DNA of 10,320 bases from Methanomassiliicoccales archaeon (GTDB taxonomy: Archaea > Thermoplasmatota > Thermoplasmata > Methanomassiliicoccales > JACIVX01), in assembly GCA_028679985.1 (NCBI GenBank), contig JAJRAH010000060.1:1-10320 (forward strand), given 5' to 3'. Position numbers and translations under genes: made by a program. The notes under the pieces are model-generated. The model worked only from the letters and a program-made list of their open reading frames with translations, ran no database searches and was not told the origin of the DNA. Shown here piece by piece: positions 1-6,292 of the stretch. The stretch's first letter is position 1. Every line of letters begins with the position of its first letter.

Positions 1-3
1 AAC

Positions 4-12
4 CTTTATCTA
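4..12 (+). promoter_or_regulatory. Probable TATA box of the tRNA-His gene
   Basis: An A/T-rich box (ctttatcta) sits about 29-37 nt ahead of the first tRNA base at 41. This fits an archaeal TATA element directing a start a few bases before the tRNA. The upstream BRE lies mostly outside the window, so this rests on position and composition only. Confidence 0.5.
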
Positions 13-40
13 TCACAACGTGTTCACATCTTCCCAGCAT

Positions 41-117
41 GGCCGGGATGGGGTAGCCTGGTATCCTGTGGGACTGTGGATCCCTAGACCCGAGTTCAAA
101 TCTCGGTCCCGGCCCCA
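41..117 (+). tRNA. tRNA-His (GTG anticodon)
   Basis: A full cloverleaf can be folded. The acceptor stem pairs 42-48 (GCCGGGA) with 107-113 (TCCCGGC). The D arm lies near 51-66, the anticodon stem is 70-73 with 81-84, the loop CTGTGGA carries anticodon GTG at 76-78, and the T arm is CCGAG/CTCGG around TTCAAAT. The extra G at 41 opposite C at 114 is the G-1:C73 pair that identifies tRNA-His and is the recognition element for histidyl-tRNA synthetase; here both are encoded. CCA (115-117) is also encoded. There is no intron. One oddity is an apparent T69/T85 mismatch at the top of the anticodon stem. The last 22 bases overlap the 3' end of the gene on the opposite strand. Confidence 0.95.
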
Positions 118-1370
118 CCGCTCGTTTTTAGAACCTCGAATTCTCTTTCGAATAGCGCTAGGTGGGCGGGGTCGAGGACGTCAGGGTCTACGGGGACAAG
201 GAACTTGGAGTCCGAGATCACTATCTCGTCCTTGATTGCATAGACCGTCTTGAGCACCTTCTCGACAGGGTTGTTCGAGATCAGGTATTCCAGACCGTCG
301 AGCATGACCACGGCATCCTTCCCTCTCCTCAGGAACTCGATGATGGTGTGCTGCAGTATCGACAGATTCGCCGGTTCGATGCGGTCGGGGCCTGGCTGGC
401 TCGCAAGCCATATGATCGGAGTCTTGACGAGTCCGTACTTCTCCTTCGCCGCATCGGGATGCGTCCTCGAAATGAGCAGACCCTTCGCTCCTCTCTCGAC
501 CTGTCCGACGAACATCCTGTACGCCTCGTCTGGCCTTTTCATTTCGATGAGATAGCAGCCCGGACCGATTATGTTCGATGGTGGTTTATCGGGCCTTCCC
601 TTCCTGTCCCTCCCTACCTCGGCGACCGGGGATACGAGGAACAGCTTGTGCTTCGAGATTGCGTACAGGAAGACGATACTCGTGAGCAGGAAGCCGGGAG
701 CGAGTTGTGGCGGGTTGCCTGCGCCCAGGCTGTCGAGTATCACGAGCAGACCGCTGTACGCCAGAGGAAAGACAATGCCTATCGACATCAGGACACATTG
801 CGTTCTGACTCCGACGTCAGTCGCAGACCTATAGACCCTGTACAAGACAGACAATGCCAAGATTGTCAACGCGAGGACTATCGCTACGAGAGCGAAGATC
901 GGAAACGTGTCTGGTATGCCCCATCCATATACTGAGCTCACAACCTCTACGGACGAAGCAGGGATCATTCCGAGCAGGATGAGAATCACGACGTACTCGA
1001 TCCTGTGAGCTTTGAACCAGTTTCGACGACGCTCGAAGGGGAGCAATGAGGAGAGGTACAGAAAACCTCCGAAGATTAGCACGACGCAGACAACGAGGAT
1101 CCTGCCGACTGCCACCGCCGCAGCCTCGCCAGGTGCGTTCATCAATATGAAGTCCAGGAGGCCTGCAAGGAGGAAGAGCACCATGATGCCGAAGAAGGTG
1201 CGCGTGGTTTCGAGAAAGGGATTCCGCATGTAGACGTAGATTCCGAGAAGCAATCCCAAGATGCCGATTATCGGCGATATTATGGTGAAGATGAGATACC
1301 CTTCGAGCACGGACTTCCCGAGCCTCGATTCCGCTCCACCCACTAAATAGTTTCGAAACCCGTGCCACAT
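96..1370 (-). CDS. Seven-TM membrane protein with C-terminal DUF835 domain
   Basis: This is a 424-residue protein. Seven hydrophobic segments at about 22-47, 56-77, 86-108, 124-140, 155-178, 192-213 and 223-240 are followed by a soluble C-terminal domain (about 272-415). That domain matches the archaeal DUF835 family as I know it, with KYGLVKTPIIWL, the IEPANLSILQHTIIEFL helix, and the strand AVVMLDGLEYLISNN. The function is unknown; a membrane sensor with a cytoplasmic output domain is an inference. The ATG at 1370 has GGTGAT nine bases upstream (1380-1385). The GTG at 1343 is an alternative start, since gattttatc at 1374-1382 could serve as a TATA box for it. The frame stays open far upstream to 2435, but that stretch is antisense to rtcB and lacks family similarity. 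The stop (98-96) lies inside the tRNA-His T loop, so gene and tRNA overlap tail to tail. Confidence 0.85.
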   Translation of the reverse strand: MWHGFRNYLVGGAESRLGKSVLEGYLIFTIISPIIGILGLLLGIYVYMRNPFLETTRTFFGIMVLFLLAGLLDFILMNAPGEAAAVAVGRILVVCVVLIFGGFLYLSSLLPFERRRNWFKAHRIEYVVILILLGMIPASSVEVVSSVYGWGIPDTFPIFALVAIVLALTILALSVLYRVYRSATDVGVRTQCVLMSIGIVFPLAYSGLLVILDSLGAGNPPQLAPGFLLTSIVFLYAISKHKLFLVSPVAEVGRDRKGRPDKPPSNIIGPGCYLIEMKRPDEAYRMFVGQVERGAKGLLISRTHPDAAKEKYGLVKTPIIWLASQPGPDRIEPANLSILQHTIIEFLRRGKDAVVMLDGLEYLISNNPVEKVLKTVYAIKDEIVISDSKFLVPVDPDVLDPAHLALFEREFEVLKTSGGAGTEI

Positions 1371-1379
1371 TTCGATAAA

Positions 1380-1385
1380 ATCACC
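1380..1385 (-). promoter_or_regulatory. Ribosome binding site of the DUF835 gene
   Basis: On the minus strand this reads GGTGAT, complementary to the end of archaeal 16S rRNA, nine bases before the ATG at 1370. It is the reason for choosing that ATG over the GTG at 1343. Confidence 0.5.
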
Positions 1386-1450
1386 GCGGAGAAGAGCGAT
1401 TGAGACGATGCTCTGACAATCGTACTTCAAGATCGAGAGGGGATGACAGT

Positions 1451-1467
1451 CCTTCCGACTCGGAAGG
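1451..1467. repeat. Perfect 17-nt palindrome in the divergent promoter region
   Basis: CCTTCCGACTCGGAAGG consists of two perfect 8-base arms (CCTTCCGA and TCGGAAGG) around one central base. It directly abuts the TATA box at 1468-1476. Size and symmetry fit the operator of a homodimeric regulator. It would lie over the BRE position for rtcB and between TATA and start site for a minus-strand promoter. No regulator is encoded nearby, so the operator role is inference. Confidence 0.55.
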
Positions 1468-1476
1468 TTTAATAAA
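1468..1476. promoter_or_regulatory. TATA box for rtcB, possibly shared with the divergent gene
   Basis: The sequence tttaataaa is a good archaeal TATA box. On the plus strand it predicts a start near 1498, giving rtcB a leader of about 20 nt that contains its Shine-Dalgarno. The complement (tttattaaa) also reads as a TATA box and could serve the DUF835 gene with a leader of about 70 nt. Confidence 0.6.
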
Positions 1477-1507
1477 GTGCTGGATGCATAACCAGGCACG
1501 CTTATCT

Positions 1508-1513
1508 GGAGGG
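1508..1513 (+). promoter_or_regulatory. Ribosome binding site of rtcB
   Basis: GGAGGG lies seven bases before the ATG at 1521. This favours that ATG over the in-frame TTG at 1518 directly before it. Confidence 0.75.
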
Positions 1514-1520
1514 TTATTTG

Positions 1521-2975
1521 ATGAGTTGGGGCGGTCCGTTGAACCAAGTCGACAGCTTTCGCTTCGAGATACCTCAGAGTTACAAGAAATGCATGAGGAC
1601 CAGTAGCATCATCTTCGCGGACAGTAGGATGATTCCCGCCATAAGGGCGGACAGCGCCCCCGAACAGGCCGCCAACGTTGCCTGCCTTCCAGGTATAGTA
1701 GGGAAGGCCTTGGCGATGCCCGACATCCACTGGGGCTACGGTTTCCCGATCGGTGGCGTCGCGGCGATGGATGCTGAGCAAGGAGTCATCTCGCCGGGGG
1801 GCATTGGTTTCGATATCAATTGCGGAGTAAGGCTGGTTAGAACGGACCTGACGGCGGACGACGTCAGACCGAGGATCAGGGACTTGATCGGCATGCTTTT
1901 CAAGAACGTTCCCGCGGGTGTTGGTTCCGAGGGTGTGACGGAGGTCGCGGGAAACCAGATAAATGACATCCTTGAGAGAGGCGCGGAATGGTCCATCGAG
2001 AACGGCTACGGTTGGGAGGAGGACCTCGAAGCGACCGAGGAAGGCGGACGGATGAAGGTGGCTGACGCCAGGACGGTCAGTCACAAGGCGAAAGAAAGGG
2101 GAATACCCCAGGTCGGATCGCTTGGCTCCGGAAACCACTTCCTCGAAATCGACAGGGTTGAGAACATCTTCGACGCGCAAGCGGCGACGGCGTTCGGACT
2201 CGAGAAAGAAGGGCAGATTACGGTCACCATCCATTGCGGTTCCAGGGGTTGCGGCCACCAGATTGCCACGGACTACCTCAAAGTGATGGAGCACTCGGTC
2301 CGGGAGCGGAAGCTGGAGCTCCCGGACAGGCAGCTCGCATGTGCTCCGGTGAACTCGAAGGAGGGACAGGATTACTTCAAGGCGATGGCTTGCGGGGCGA
2401 ATTACGCCTGGGCGAACAGACAGATGATCCTTCACTGGGTCAGACAGTCATTCGAGGAGACTTACAAGCGCTCCGCGGAGGACATGGGCATGCACCAGGT
2501 CTACGACGTCGCGCACAATATCGCGAAGATCGAGGAGCATGAAGTCGACGGGAAGAAGACGAAGGTCTACGTCCACCGCAAGGGTGCGACTAGGGCATTT
2601 CCAAGGGAGCATCCCGACGTCCCAGCGAGATACAGTAGCGTCGGTCAACCTGTCATAATACCCGGGGACATGGGGTCGGGGAGCTATGTACTCGTCGGCA
2701 CGGACAACGTCATGAAGGAGGCGTTCGGTTCCACTTGCCACGGTGCCGGAAGAGTTATGTCAAGGGAGGCCGCGATTAGGAAGTACAGAGTAGACCAGGT
2801 CCGACAGGAGCTCGAGAGCAGAGGCATTTATCTTCGGTCGAGCACGAGAGACGGCATACTGGAAGAGGCACCGGGTGCCTACAAGGACATTGATCACGTC
2901 GTCTCGATAGTCGACGGCGCTGGCTTGTCGAGAAGGGTGGCGCGTCTCCGGCCCATTGGGGTGATGAAAGGCTGA
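1521..2975 (+). CDS. rtcB: RNA-splicing ligase RtcB
   Basis: This encodes the GTP- and Mn2+-dependent RNA ligase that joins a 2',3'-cyclic phosphate to a 5'-OH, sealing tRNA exons after intron removal in archaea. The protein has 484 residues, the usual archaeal length, with no intein. Family motifs visible: MPDIHWGYGFPIGG (66-79), GGIGFDINCGVR with D98 and C101 as metal ligands, GSLGSGNHFLEI with N205/H206, IHCGSRG with H238, DVAHN with H332, and STCHGAGR with H407, the histidine that becomes guanylylated. All key residues are present. Transcription probably starts near 1498 from the TATA box beside the 17-nt palindrome. The gene is followed without a gap by archaemetzincin, so the two are probably co-transcribed. 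The intronless tRNA-His nearby need not be a substrate. Confidence 0.97.
   Translation: MSWGGPLNQVDSFRFEIPQSYKKCMRTSSIIFADSRMIPAIRADSAPEQAANVACLPGIVGKALAMPDIHWGYGFPIGGVAAMDAEQGVISPGGIGFDINCGVRLVRTDLTADDVRPRIRDLIGMLFKNVPAGVGSEGVTEVAGNQINDILERGAEWSIENGYGWEEDLEATEEGGRMKVADARTVSHKAKERGIPQVGSLGSGNHFLEIDRVENIFDAQAATAFGLEKEGQITVTIHCGSRGCGHQIATDYLKVMEHSVRERKLELPDRQLACAPVNSKEGQDYFKAMACGANYAWANRQMILHWVRQSFEETYKRSAEDMGMHQVYDVAHNIAKIEEHEVDGKKTKVYVHRKGATRAFPREHPDVPARYSSVGQPVIIPGDMGSGSYVLVGTDNVMKEAFGSTCHGAGRVMSREAAIRKYRVDQVRQELESRGIYLRSSTRDGILEEAPGAYKDIDHVVSIVDGAGLSRRVARLRPIGVMKG
2960..2965 (+). promoter_or_regulatory. Ribosome binding site ahead of the archaemetzincin CTG
   Basis: GGTGAT, inside the last codons of rtcB, lies six bases before the CTG at 2972. 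A well-placed Shine-Dalgarno at this spot supports translation starting at or near the rtcB stop and not at the GTG 45 bases downstream. Confidence 0.5.
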
Positions 2976-3505
2976 GGACCCGGGACACGAAGGTCTCGAT
3001 ACTCCCGATAGGTCAGGTGGACAACGAAGTCCTGCTCGTGCTCTTGTCGAAGCTTGGAGAGAGGTTTGGATCAGGAATGCTGCTCTCGCCGGTCGATATC
3101 CCCCGCGAATCGTACGACCGGCAGAGAGGACAGTACGATAGTGCGATTCTGCTCAAACTTGCAGCGGCCGCACAAGGAGAAAGGGTGCTCGGAATAACTT
3201 CTGTCGACATGTTTGCGCCGGGACTGAACTTCGTATTTGGCAGGGCACTATTGGGCGGGAAAGGATGCATCATCTCGATTGCGAGGTTGCGTCACCAGGA
3301 CCCGGGGATCTTTGCCGACAGGACAATCAAGGAAGCGGTTCACGAGCTCGGCCACACTTTCGGCCTAGATCACTGCAGCAATCCCGGATGTGTCATGTTC
3401 TTCTCGAATTCGATTCTGGACACCGACAGGAAAGGAGACGGATTCTGCAGGCGCTGCGAGAGCGATCTCGAAAGAATCGGCGCCAAACAGGGCATCAGGG
3501 GCTGA
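2972..3505 (+). CDS. amzA: Archaemetzincin, zinc metalloprotease
   Basis: A predicted zinc-dependent aminopeptidase of the archaemetzincin family (metzincin clan). The signature is complete: HELGHTFGLDH supplies three zinc-binding histidines and the catalytic glutamate. It is followed by the family-specific cysteine pattern C-x4-C-V-M and, about 18 residues on, C-R-R-C, binding a second zinc. From the CTG at 2972 the protein has 177 residues with the zinc motif at 124-134. The start is the odd point. The first canonical codon is GTG 3017, but the codons before it encode KVSILPIGQVD, the usual first beta strand of the family. No ATG, GTG or TTG exists in frame between the stop at 2891 and 3017. 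CTG 2972 overlaps the rtcB stop (CTGA) and has a Shine-Dalgarno at 2960-2965. The family and the extension are firm; the exact start codon is inference. The gene ends five bases from the convergent HD gene. Confidence 0.9.
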   Translation: MRTRDTKVSILPIGQVDNEVLLVLLSKLGERFGSGMLLSPVDIPRESYDRQRGQYDSAILLKLAAAAQGERVLGITSVDMFAPGLNFVFGRALLGGKGCIISIARLRHQDPGIFADRTIKEAVHELGHTFGLDHCSNPGCVMFFSNSILDTDRKGDGFCRRCESDLERIGAKQGIRG

Positions 3506-3510
3506 GTCGA

Positions 3511-4824
3511 TCAGGAGAACAGGACCTTCTCTGCGGCTCCCTTCACGACGTCCTTGTACTTTTCCGGCGTCGAGACCATGACGGCCCAGTCGTGAACGCT
3601 TCTTGACTGAAGGGCCTTCGCTATCGGGCTGTGCTTCGTCAGCGGCTTGACTCGGTCCCCGTTCAAAATGGGTACCTCGGTTTTGCCGATGCGGGGCTCA
3701 GAGATGAGGAGCTCCCTTTCCGGCACGTCCAATATGACTTCGGCCGCTCGGATCCCCGCCTTCTGGGCGATCTCTTCCTCCACCGACTTCCGTCGCTTGT
3801 AGTCCGTGAGGGCCAGGAGGCGGTCGAGATGTCCATCTTCCATCTCCCCCGTTGTCATGGAGAGCGCTTTCTTGTAGAGCTTCCTGTAACGAAGCATCAA
3901 CATGATCCGACGCGAATCCCCGCCGGTGGCGATGAGTTTCTCCGACAGACTGCAGTCTGTGTCCACTTGGATCTTCTCCATGATGCTAGCATCAGCATTC
4001 TCCACGGCCTTGCAGAGCATCATTTCTGCTATGCGAACGGTCTTGTGAAAGTACACCGAGGTGTACATTAGAGCCCTCGCCACAAGGAGGCCTTCGACGG
4101 CCACCACGCCGCCCTTATCCACGACGAGATCTCCATGGTAGATTCCGATCGTCTGCAGCAGCCTGTCGAGATCTATTGTTCCGTGCGCCACTCCGGTATA
4201 ATGCGCGTCCCTCAACAAGTAGTCCATCTGGTCGGCGTCCACTGGGCCGTGAATTATCTGCCGGAGGTAATCCTTCCCGCCGAAGTGGGCTTGAGACCCT
4301 TCGACCTCCAGCTTGCTCTGTCCGAACTCTCCGTCACCGATCGGCGTATCGATCATGTCTGCGACGCTCTCCGGGTCAATCCCTGCATCGACGAAAAGCT
4401 CAGATATCGGTGCAATGTCCCCGATAATGTCGGATGCGGAGTCCTGCGTCACTCTCACGCCCCCGAACATGACCGATCGCGTCACGTCCATGTGGGTCTG
4501 TCCAAGACGATCCAATATGACCGCCTCCAGAGTATGAGAGAACGGGGGATGGCCGAGATCGTGCAGCAATGCGGCGGCAAGCACCTCCTTCCTCTCATCC
4601 GGGGGAAGCTCCAAAGCGTGCGCCATCTTGCCTGCGATGTAGAATGTCCCGAGAGAATGCTCAAGCCGCGTGTGATTCGCTCCCGGGAAGACCAGGTAGG
4701 CAAGGCCAAGCTGATGGACGCCATGGAGGCGCTGCATCTCCGGTCGCTCGAATACCTTGAGGAAAACGCCTTCAAGCCTCACGCTTCCATGTACACCATC
4801 ATGTATAACCTTGAAGCCAGACAC
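3511..4824 (-). CDS. HD-domain phosphohydrolase, dNTPase/SAMHD1-like
   Basis: A 437-residue metal-dependent phosphohydrolase of the HD superfamily, in the branch of dGTPase/SAMHD1-like enzymes. Visible motifs are HTRLEHSLG (H56, first metal histidine), LLHDLGHPPFSH (H88-D89, the HD pair, with H92 and H97), and PVDADQMDYLLRD (194-206), which supplies the last metal-binding aspartate. The N-terminus KVIHDGVHGSV with RPEMQRLHGVHQLG is typical of the family. dNTP triphosphohydrolase activity is the best guess from homology; specificity cannot be read from the sequence. The GTG at 4824 is chosen because it matches the family N-terminus and lies about 27 bases after a strong TATA box, implying a leaderless transcript. 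The gene converges on amzA with a five-base gap. Confidence 0.9.
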   Translation of the reverse strand: MSGFKVIHDGVHGSVRLEGVFLKVFERPEMQRLHGVHQLGLAYLVFPGANHTRLEHSLGTFYIAGKMAHALELPPDERKEVLAAALLHDLGHPPFSHTLEAVILDRLGQTHMDVTRSVMFGGVRVTQDSASDIIGDIAPISELFVDAGIDPESVADMIDTPIGDGEFGQSKLEVEGSQAHFGGKDYLRQIIHGPVDADQMDYLLRDAHYTGVAHGTIDLDRLLQTIGIYHGDLVVDKGGVVAVEGLLVARALMYTSVYFHKTVRIAEMMLCKAVENADASIMEKIQVDTDCSLSEKLIATGGDSRRIMLMLRYRKLYKKALSMTTGEMEDGHLDRLLALTDYKRRKSVEEEIAQKAGIRAAEVILDVPERELLISEPRIGKTEVPILNGDRVKPLTKHSPIAKALQSRSVHDWAVMVSTPEKYKDVVKGAAEKVLFS

Positions 4825-4845
4825 CGTGTGAAAATTATTGCTGAG

Positions 4846-4857
4846 CTATTTATAATT
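4846..4857 (-). promoter_or_regulatory. TATA box of the HD phosphohydrolase gene
   Basis: On the minus strand this reads aattataaatag, the best TATA box in the window. Its centre is about 27 bases from the GTG at 4824, so transcription should start at or within a few bases of the start codon. No Shine-Dalgarno is present. Confidence 0.7.
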
Positions 4858-4900
4858 ACTGTCTGCAGGCAATCCGTCCTGACCTGGCCTGAATCGTAGG

Positions 4901-4930
4901 AAAACGGAAAAATGAAACACGGATCGAAAA
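4901..4930 (-). terminator. T-rich terminator after sepF
   Basis: Read on the minus strand, T tracts of 4, 3, 5 and 4 bases follow within 35 bases of the sepF stop at 4936. Runs of T without a required hairpin are the usual archaeal termination signal. It separates sepF from the HD gene, which has its own promoter just downstream. Confidence 0.55.
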
Positions 4931-4935
4931 GATGT

Positions 4936-5316
4936 CTAGGTAAAGCCGCCTTTGATCTTCTGGCGGTCGACCTTTATGCCGTTCGGAGTGACAACGATGA
5001 TGTTCTTTCCTATCGCAGCGACGTCCCCGTTGGTGTCCCTTGCGACAGCTTTCAACTCATTCGTGATCCTCTTCAGAGTGAGAGAGTCGTTCGAAAGCGC
5101 GGAGTAATCGATCAGCAGTATGTTGCCGTTGTAGACCGGCTGCGTCACCGCCGACAGATCCTCGTAGCGATATATCTCAGCGACCTTCACCATCCCCTTG
5201 CCCTGGAGCGGACTGGACTCGTCGAAGCTCAGCAGCCCAAGGTCGATGTACTGGTCGGTCTCGACCGTCTGGACTTCTTCTTTTGCCTTACCAAATGGCT
5301 TTTTCAGTAGTGGCAT
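4936..5316 (-). CDS. sepF: Cell division protein SepF
   Basis: The 126-residue protein matches archaeal SepF (DUF552), the membrane anchor that tethers FtsZ to the cytoplasmic membrane in most FtsZ-containing archaea. The first residues (MPLLKKPFGKAKEE) could form the short amphipathic membrane-binding helix. A linker follows with YIDLG (23-27), often seen in archaeal SepF. The C-terminal SepF domain spans about 42-119, with VKVAEIYRYEDL, GNILLIDYSAL and a GDVAAIGKNIIVVTPNGIKV ending. Membrane helix, linker and domain are in the expected order and length. The ATG at 5316 has GGGG five bases upstream and a TATA box (tattaatc, 5351-5358) placed for a leader of about 12 nt. A T-rich terminator follows. 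No ftsZ lies in the window. Confidence 0.9.
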   Translation of the reverse strand: MPLLKKPFGKAKEEVQTVETDQYIDLGLLSFDESSPLQGKGMVKVAEIYRYEDLSAVTQPVYNGNILLIDYSALSNDSLTLKRITNELKAVARDTNGDVAAIGKNIIVVTPNGIKVDRQKIKGGFT

Positions 5317-5350
5317 CGCATCCCCGTTCGATGATAATGGTCTGACTGGT

Positions 5351-5358
5351 TATTAATC
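5351..5358 (-). promoter_or_regulatory. TATA box of sepF
   Basis: The minus-strand sequence gattaata is centred about 38 bases before the sepF ATG. It predicts a start near 5328 and a short leader with GGGG at 5325-5322. The remaining stretch up to 5447 shows no gene or recognisable RNA, only small overlapping restriction-type palindromes around 5420-5433. Confidence 0.5.
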
Positions 5359-5447
5359 TTTCTAGCGGCCACATCATCGCCGAAAAACCAGCGATGAGGA
5401 GCAAGTCGAACGAAGTAGAGATCTCGCGATCGGGAGGTGAGAGAATC

Positions 5448-5468
5448 GGACCTGCAGGGGGCAGGACC
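5448..5468 (-). terminator. Hairpin after the zinc-ribbon operon
   Basis: CCTGC (5451-5455) and GCAGG (5461-5465) form a five-pair stem around a five-base loop. One A/A mismatch and two further G-C pairs extend it. It begins seven bases past the stop at 5475. There is no strong T run after it, so it may be a 3'-end stabilising or processing structure and not a terminator proper. Confidence 0.35.
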
Positions 5469-5474
5469 GTATGA

Positions 5475-5696
5475 TCATCTCACTCTGAATGTTCTCTCGC
5501 GGTCCCTAGGTTTTCCTTCCTTCTCGAACTTCGCTTGGCAATCGTGACAGTAGAAATAACCGATGGAATCTTCCCTGAACACGTCTCCTTCCGATTGGCG
5601 GAAGATCTTTCCACATCTGTGACATCTGAACTCGATGGGAGATCTCATAGCTTCCTCCTCGTCCTTGCCAAGCTCGGATTGCGCTTCCTTGACCAT
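5475..5696 (-). CDS. Small zinc-ribbon protein
   Basis: A 73-residue hypothetical protein. An acidic N-terminus (about 1-16) precedes a four-cysteine zinc ribbon with CHRC at 25-28 and CHDC at 50-53, separated by 21 residues. The last 20 residues are charged and basic (KPRDRERTFRVR). A nucleic-acid or protein-binding role is typical of such ribbons but cannot be specified. The ATG at 5696 is preceded by GGTGAT (5701-5706) four bases away. Alternatives are ATG 5723 and TTG 5729, which add a hydrophobic stretch with no ribosome binding site, and ATG 5648, which still keeps the whole ribbon. The gene follows the PUA gene by 61 bases on the same strand and is probably in its operon. Confidence 0.75.
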   Translation of the reverse strand: MVKEAQSELGKDEEEAMRSPIEFRCHRCGKIFRQSEGDVFREDSIGYFYCHDCQAKFEKEGKPRDRERTFRVR

Positions 5697-5757
5697 GACA
5701 ATCACCAACAACAAAGGACGCATCAGCAAATAGATATCATATTGGAATGGTGCGATC

Positions 5758-6252
5758 TCAGTCTTCTCCGTACTTCCAGAGCTTGTCCCCGACGAAGTGG
5801 ACGGTCTTCACCGCCTTCCCCGGCTGTTTCTTTGCCATCTCCTCTCCCGAAACAAGCGCCTTTCCGATCGCGAGCGGCACTCGGTTCTTCACGTCCCTTA
5901 TCCAAACAAAGTCTCCTTCCCTGATGTTCCGGTCCGCCTCCACGATGCCGGGAGTCATCACGTCCGCCCCCTTCGAGACGTAAGGCACCGCGCCCATGTC
6001 CACGGTCACGAAGGACTTCGACGGTTTGTACTTCAGAAGACCTCTCACTGTCAGGAACGCCTTGCCGTCTTGAATCAATGCCACTACATCCCCGTTCACG
6101 AAGACGACATCAAAATCGGAGCCCTCCGCCCTATCAACGGTGTCACCGGGGCCGAATATCTCTACTCCCAGACGCGGGACGATCTCCTCCGTAATCGCCC
6201 TTACTTCCTTCTCGCGAAGACGGTGGCGCTTCCTGATCCTGATCTCTGACAC
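5758..6252 (-). CDS. PUA-domain RNA-binding protein, MCT-1/DUF1947 type
   Basis: A 164-residue archaeal counterpart of MCTS1/Tma20, proteins that act on the small ribosomal subunit in translation initiation and recycling in eukaryotes. The N-terminal DUF1947-like part (1-75) starts with EIRIRKRHRLREKEVRAI and includes GDVVALIQDGKAFLTVRGLL. The PUA domain (about 80-158) has the family's FVTVDMGAVPYVSKGADVM and PGIV segments and ends in GKAVKTVHFVGDKLW. The length is normal for the family. The start is taken at GTG 6252 because the conserved sequence begins right there. The frame runs open to 6483, but that part is antisense-like and overlaps the upstream gene. A weak TATA-like stretch at 6271-6281 would make a near-leaderless transcript; otherwise it is read from the promoter of the gene 41 bases upstream. 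Confidence 0.87.
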   Translation of the reverse strand: MSEIRIRKRHRLREKEVRAITEEIVPRLGVEIFGPGDTVDRAEGSDFDVVFVNGDVVALIQDGKAFLTVRGLLKYKPSKSFVTVDMGAVPYVSKGADVMTPGIVEADRNIREGDFVWIRDVKNRVPLAIGKALVSGEEMAKKQPGKAVKTVHFVGDKLWKYGED

Positions 6253-6292
6253 ATGGAGCCGATTGATGGAGAATATGAAAAAGCTTTCCGAT

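Noticed and set aside
41..117. Intron in the tRNA-His gene that RtcB would ligate
   Set aside because: The anticodon loop is a normal seven bases, so there is no intron.
162..935. A 257-codon plus-strand frame
   Set aside because: It is the antisense shadow of the DUF835 gene, highly charged with repeated R, D and H, and matches nothing.
1371..2435. The 5' extension of the minus-strand DUF835 frame (355 further codons)
   Set aside because: It is antisense to rtcB, whose motifs are complete, and the extension has no hydrophobic or family-like features. High GC keeps antisense frames open.
4135..4899. A 254-codon plus-strand frame
   Set aside because: It is the complement of the HD gene, whose catalytic motifs are intact on the other strand.
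5361..5447. Possible C/D box RNA upstream of sepF (gatgag and gatgatg stretches)
   Set aside because: Box C matches are imperfect and no correctly ordered D and D' boxes were found.
5724..5729. TTG start for the small zinc-ribbon protein
   Set aside because: No Shine-Dalgarno; it adds a hydrophobic stretch out of character, while ATG 5696 has GGTGAT at a suitable distance.
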